The position numbers were made by a program, and so were the translations under genes. Positions 61,036-64,000 of a stretch of DNA of 64,000 nucleotides are shown here, one piece after another. The stretch lies in assembly GCF_002269345.1 (NCBI RefSeq), contig NZ_CP022889.1:682001-746000 (forward strand), given 5' to 3'. Position 1 is the first letter of the stretch; every line of letters starts with the position of its first letter. Below the pieces are notes generated by a model that was not told where the DNA came from, made no database searches, and saw only the letters and a list, made by a program, of their open reading frames with translations. Source of the stretch: Tsuneonella mangrovi (lineage in GTDB: Bacteria > Pseudomonadota > Alphaproteobacteria > Sphingomonadales > Sphingomonadaceae).

Positions 61036-62085
61036 TCAGGCGGCAACCTTGGCGTCCGCCGGAGCGTCCGAAGCGGTTGCCGAGGCGTCGGTCTTTGCTG
61101 CTTCGGCAGCGGCGGCTGCCGGATCGGCCTTCAGCCCCGCCTTGTCGATCGTGCCGCCCTGCAGCTTGATCCAGGCATCGAACTGCGCCCGCGGCACCGC
61201 CTCGACGGCGATCGGCATATAGCCGTGCTTCGAACCGCAAAGTTCCGAACACTGGCCATAGTAGATGCCCGGCTGGTCGACGTAGAACCGGCGCTCGTTC
61301 AGGCGGCCCGGGACCGCGTCGAGCTTGAACCACAGCGACGGCACGGCAAACGAGTGAATGACGTCGGCGCCGGTGGTCTGTAGGCGAATCCATTCACCCG
61401 CCGGGACGACCATGCGATTGTCGACCGCCAGCTGCGCGGGCAGGCCGCGCTTTACCGCTTCGGCGTCGGGAAGCATGTTCGAGATCACTTCGAACCCGCC
61501 GTTGTCGGGGTAAGTATAGCCCCAGTACCACTGGTAGCCGGTGACCTTGATGGTCAACGCATCCTTCGGCGGCGACTTGTACTGGATCGAGAGCAAGTGG
61601 ATCGACGGCAACGCGATCCCGACCAGGATCAGCACCGGAACCAACGTCCACACCACTTCGATCAGCGTGTTATGCGTGGTCTTCGAAGGGACCGGGTTCT
61701 TGCTCGCCCGGAAGCGCCACATGACATAGAGCATCAGCACCAGCACGAACGCGCTGATCAAAACCATCACCCAAACGAGCGCGAAGTGGAATTTCTCTGC
61801 AGTGATCCCGATCGGCGAATACTGCTTCTGCACATCGACCCCGCCAACGGTCGGCTGGCCCTTGATCCATTCGGGGCCGAGCGGCTTGTAGACGACCGCA
61901 TCGGTCACCTTGGCCGCATTGTCGTTGGCTGCCGTCGCCGCGCTGGCGGCAGGTGCAGCGGCTTCGGTTGCGGCGGGCGCGCCTTGCGCCAACGCCGCTT
62001 GCGGGCTCAGCGCCAACATCATTGCAGCCCACAGCGGAGCGAGGAAACGCACGATAGTGCGAACGGTCAATTTGCCGGGAATCAT
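61036..62085 (-). CDS. ctaC: cytochrome c oxidase subunit II
   Basis: 349-residue subunit with signal peptide (MIPGKLTVRTIVRFLAPLWAAMML...), an Ala-rich stretch, two helices, and a cupredoxin domain with the CuA ligands in YGQCSELCGSKHGYMPI. VTGYQWYWGYTYP is the aromatic entry for electrons from cytochrome c. A 40-residue Ala/Asp/Lys-rich tail ends the protein. It heads the cox cluster and has its own promoter. Confidence 0.96.
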   Translation of the reverse strand: MIPGKLTVRTIVRFLAPLWAAMMLALSPQAALAQGAPAATEAAAPAASAATAANDNAAKVTDAVVYKPLGPEWIKGQPTVGGVDVQKQYSPIGITAEKFHFALVWVMVLISAFVLVLMLYVMWRFRASKNPVPSKTTHNTLIEVVWTLVPVLILVGIALPSIHLLSIQYKSPPKDALTIKVTGYQWYWGYTYPDNGGFEVISNMLPDAEAVKRGLPAQLAVDNRMVVPAGEWIRLQTTGADVIHSFAVPSLWFKLDAVPGRLNERRFYVDQPGIYYGQCSELCGSKHGYMPIAVEAVPRAQFDAWIKLQGGTIDKAGLKADPAAAAAEAAKTDASATASDAPADAKVAA

Positions 62086-62178
62086 TGGTGCGAAGCTTTC
62101 CGTTACCCTGTGTTTTCGTATCGAACCTGCGTGCGAGCGACACAGGATTCGCCCCCCTGAAGAGGCTTTGCGGTCAGG

Positions 62179-62207
62179 GCTATACGCGCGCTTGCCCCAT
62201 GCCTCAA
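62179..62207 (-). promoter_or_regulatory. candidate promoter of the cox cluster
   Basis: Reverse-strand TTGAGG (62207-62202) and TATAGC (62184-62179) are 17 bp apart, about 95 bp upstream of the ctaC start. They lie in the divergent region shared with pyrE. Confidence 0.45.
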
Positions 62208-62278
62208 GCGCTTCTAGGGAGATTTTCACCCGGCCGTTGCGCCAATCCCACAAGCCCCCTTTGCGAGCGAGCTGTTCG

Positions 62279-62857
62279 ATGACCGACGACGAGGTATTGC
62301 AGGAATTCCGCGCCAGCCAGGCACTGCTCGAAGGGCACTTCCTGCTCTCGAGCGGGCGACACAGCGCGCAATACCTGCAATGCGCCCGGGTGCTGATGAA
62401 CCCGGAACGGGCCGACCGGCTGGCCCGCGCGCTGGCACAGAAACTGCCGCGAGAGATTCGCTCCGAGATCGATGTGGTCGTCAGCCCGGCGATGGGTGGG
62501 ATCATTATCGGCCAGGAAATGGGCCGGGTGCTTGGCAAGGACGCGATCTTCCTCGAGCGCCCCACCGGCACGTTCGAGCTGCGCCGCGGCTTCGCGCTCG
62601 ATTCGGGCGCGAAAGTGCTGATGGTCGAGGATGTCGTAACCACCGGCCTGTCCAGCCGCGAAGCGATCGAGGCGGTCGGGCGCGAAGGCAGCGAAGTGAT
62701 TGCCGAAGTCTCGCTGGTCGACCGCTCGGCCGGCGAAGCGGACCTGGGCGTGCCGTTCTTCCCGCTTATCGAACTCGCCGTGCCCAGCTATGCCGACGAC
62801 GAAGTGCCGCCGGAATTGGCATCAATCGAAATCACCAAGCCGGGCAGCCGGAAGTAA
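62279..62857 (+). CDS. pyrE: orotate phosphoribosyltransferase
   Basis: 192-residue enzyme joining orotate and PRPP to OMP in pyrimidine synthesis. The PRPP motif is [17 protein letters not shown] (V-E-D-V-V-T-T-G), and [16 protein letters not shown] and [16 protein letters not shown] are the N-terminal substrate parts. The ATG at 62279 ([14 protein letters not shown]) is family-typical. It is 1 nt from the pdxJ start. Confidence 0.96.
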   Translation: MTDDEVLQEFRASQALLEGHFLLSSGRHSAQYLQCARVLMNPERADRLARALAQKLPREIRSEIDVVVSPAMGGIIIGQEMGRVLGKDAIFLERPTGTFELRRGFALDSGAKVLMVEDVVTTGLSSREAIEAVGREGSEVIAEVSLVDRSAGEADLGVPFFPLIELAVPSYADDEVPPELASIEITKPGSRK

Positions 62858-62858
62858 C

Positions 62859-63596
62859 GTGACCAACCCACGTCCCCTCCGCCTCGGGGTCAACATCGAC
62901 CACGTCGCCACGATCCGCAACGCGCGTGGCGGCGACCATCCCGATCCGGTGCGCGCCGCGGAAATCGTCGCGGCAGTCGGCGGCGACGGGATCACTGCGC
63001 ACTTGCGCGAAGACCGCCGCCATATCCGCGACGAAGACCTTGCCCGGATTCAGGCGGCGACCGACCTGCCGCTCAACCTCGAGATGGCGGCAACCGAGGA
63101 GATGCTTGCCATCGCGCTCCGGCACAGTCCACACGCCGCGTGCATCGTGCCGGAAAAGCGCGAGGAAGTGACCACCGAAGGCGGACTCGACGCAGCCGGA
63201 CTGCACAACCGGCTCGCCCCGATCGTCGCGCGGCTGAGCGATGCGGGCATCCGCGTCAGCCTGTTCATCGAACCGAGCGAGCACCAGCTGGAAGCGGCGC
63301 GCAAGCTCGGCGCCCCGGTGGTCGAATTCCATACCGGCGAATACGCGCATGCTTCAGGCGAGGAGCAGGCCCGCCAGCTCGAAAGAATCGCACAAATGGC
63401 AGCACACGCGGTCGATCTCGGCATCGAGCCGCACGCGGGGCACGGCCTGACCTACGACAACGTCCAGCCGGTTGCCGCGATTCCGCAGCTCGCCGAACTC
63501 AACATCGGGCATTACCTGATCGGGGAGGCGGTGTTCGTCGGGCTCGAGACCGCTGTCAGGCGGATGCGCCAGCTGATGGACGAGGCCCGCGCATGA
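62859..63596 (+). CDS. pdxJ: pyridoxine 5'-phosphate synthase
   Basis: 245-residue (beta/alpha)8 barrel that closes the vitamin B6 ring from 1-deoxyxylulose 5-phosphate and aminoacetone 3-phosphate. [19 protein letters not shown] and [16 protein letters not shown] contain the catalytic His/Arg residues, and [22 protein letters not shown] the active-site loop. The GTG at 62859 starts 1 nt after pyrE; its stop overlaps acpS by 4 nt. Confidence 0.96.
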   Translation: MTNPRPLRLGVNIDHVATIRNARGGDHPDPVRAAEIVAAVGGDGITAHLREDRRHIRDEDLARIQAATDLPLNLEMAATEEMLAIALRHSPHAACIVPEKREEVTTEGGLDAAGLHNRLAPIVARLSDAGIRVSLFIEPSEHQLEAARKLGAPVVEFHTGEYAHASGEEQARQLERIAQMAAHAVDLGIEPHAGHGLTYDNVQPVAAIPQLAELNIGHYLIGEAVFVGLETAVRRMRQLMDEARA

Positions 63597-63994
63597 TCAT
63601 CGGCGTCGGATCGGACCTCACCAATATGGACCGCATCGCCAATTCGCTCGAACGGTGGGGGGAGCGCTTCGAACGGCGCTGCTTTACCGAAATCGAGCGC
63701 GCCAAGGCCGCCAGGCGCCCCTACACCCGCGTCGGCACATTCGCTAAGCGGTGGGCCGCCAAGGAGGCGTTCGTCAAGGCGGTCGGCACCGGGTTCAAGC
63801 GCGGGGTCTACCAGATCGACATCGGGGTTGTGAACGCGCGCTCGGGTGCCCCTACCCTCGCCCTCACCAATGGAGCAGCGGCAAGGCTTGCGGAAATCGT
63901 TCCCGATGGCCATGAGCCGATCATTCATCTTACCCTAACCGACGATCATCCATGGGCGCAGGCCTTCGTCGTAATCGAGGCCAGACCGCTTTGA
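63593..63994 (+). CDS. acpS: holo-[acyl-carrier-protein] synthase
   Basis: 133-residue phosphopantetheinyl transferase. [14 protein letters not shown] has the Mg-binding Asp, and [19 protein letters not shown] the second metal-binding Glu (W-A-A-K-E-A). It activates acyl carrier protein with CoA. The ATG overlaps the pdxJ stop (ATGA). Genes lepB, rnc and era usually follow in alphaproteobacteria; they would lie past the window. Confidence 0.96.
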   Translation: MIIGVGSDLTNMDRIANSLERWGERFERRCFTEIERAKAARRPYTRVGTFAKRWAAKEAFVKAVGTGFKRGVYQIDIGVVNARSGAPTLALTNGAAARLAEIVPDGHEPIIHLTLTDDHPWAQAFVVIEARPL

Positions 63995-64000
63995 CCCCTC

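Overview
This GC-rich window comes from an alphaproteobacterium, most likely the order Sphingomonadales and probably an Erythrobacteraceae or Novosphingobium-like lineage. The assignment is inference. It rests on the alphaproteobacterial SspB, the ctaC-ctaD-ctaB-ctaG-ctaE cytochrome oxidase cluster, the pyrE-pdxJ-acpS run, UrcA proteins, a PEP-CTERM protein, and the many acyl-CoA dehydrogenase, phosphotransferase and alpha/beta hydrolase genes. Most of the window is chromosomal housekeeping packed in tight operons with 1-4 nt overlaps. I see no rRNA, tRNA, insertion sequence, prophage or CRISPR array.

Layout. 1-8.1 kb: the 5' part of a bifunctional Rsh (p)ppGpp enzyme, a cyanide-insensitive-type bd oxidase operon (cydA, cydB, DUF2474), an M1 peptidase, a GH16 glycosidase and hemF. 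8.1-15.5 kb: pdeM, infC (apparently with an AUA start), an SLC13 carrier, a transsulfuration-type PLP enzyme behind a strongly structured leader, an M28 peptidase, a J-domain protein and pal. 15.5-25.2 kb: the tol-pal operon with ybgC, hinT-hisE, a 53-residue PEP-CTERM protein, hisF, a 78-residue membrane protein, hisA, hisH, hisB, then sspB and gmk. 25.2-28 kb: an accessory-looking module of a winged-helix/TPR membrane regulator between two paralogous urcA genes. Each urcA gene is preceded by the same four-unit, 11-bp-phased repeat. 28-37.8 kb: a lipid or carboxylic acid catabolism region with three acyl-CoA dehydrogenases, an SDR, an SMP-30 lactonase, an MFS/GPH carrier, an alcohol dehydrogenase and an APH-like kinase. 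37.8-48.2 kb: a subtilisin autotransporter, dapD, an M19 dipeptidase, cupin, DoxX-like, SWIB and YbhB proteins, and a TetR regulator beside two paralogous ferritin-like (PF10118) proteins. 48.2-54.6 kb: rplU-rpmA, the moaA-moaD-moaE molybdopterin genes, a FolB-like aldolase, an rRNA-methylase-like gene and thrC. 54.6-62.2 kb: the aa3-type cytochrome c oxidase cluster. 62.3-64 kb: pyrE, pdxJ and acpS.

The points most worth following are: (1) the wHTH-TPR/UrcA module with duplicated phased operators; (2) the nested helix-plus-pseudoknot leader that would bury the ribosome binding site of the transsulfuration enzyme; (3) the two small genes embedded in the histidine cluster, one a near-minimal exosortase substrate and the other an AT-richer membrane protein coupled to hisA and hisF by 4-nt overlaps; (4) the operator-like repeats before the second PF10118 gene. 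All base pairings, promoters and start choices were read by eye. No alignment or folding program was run.
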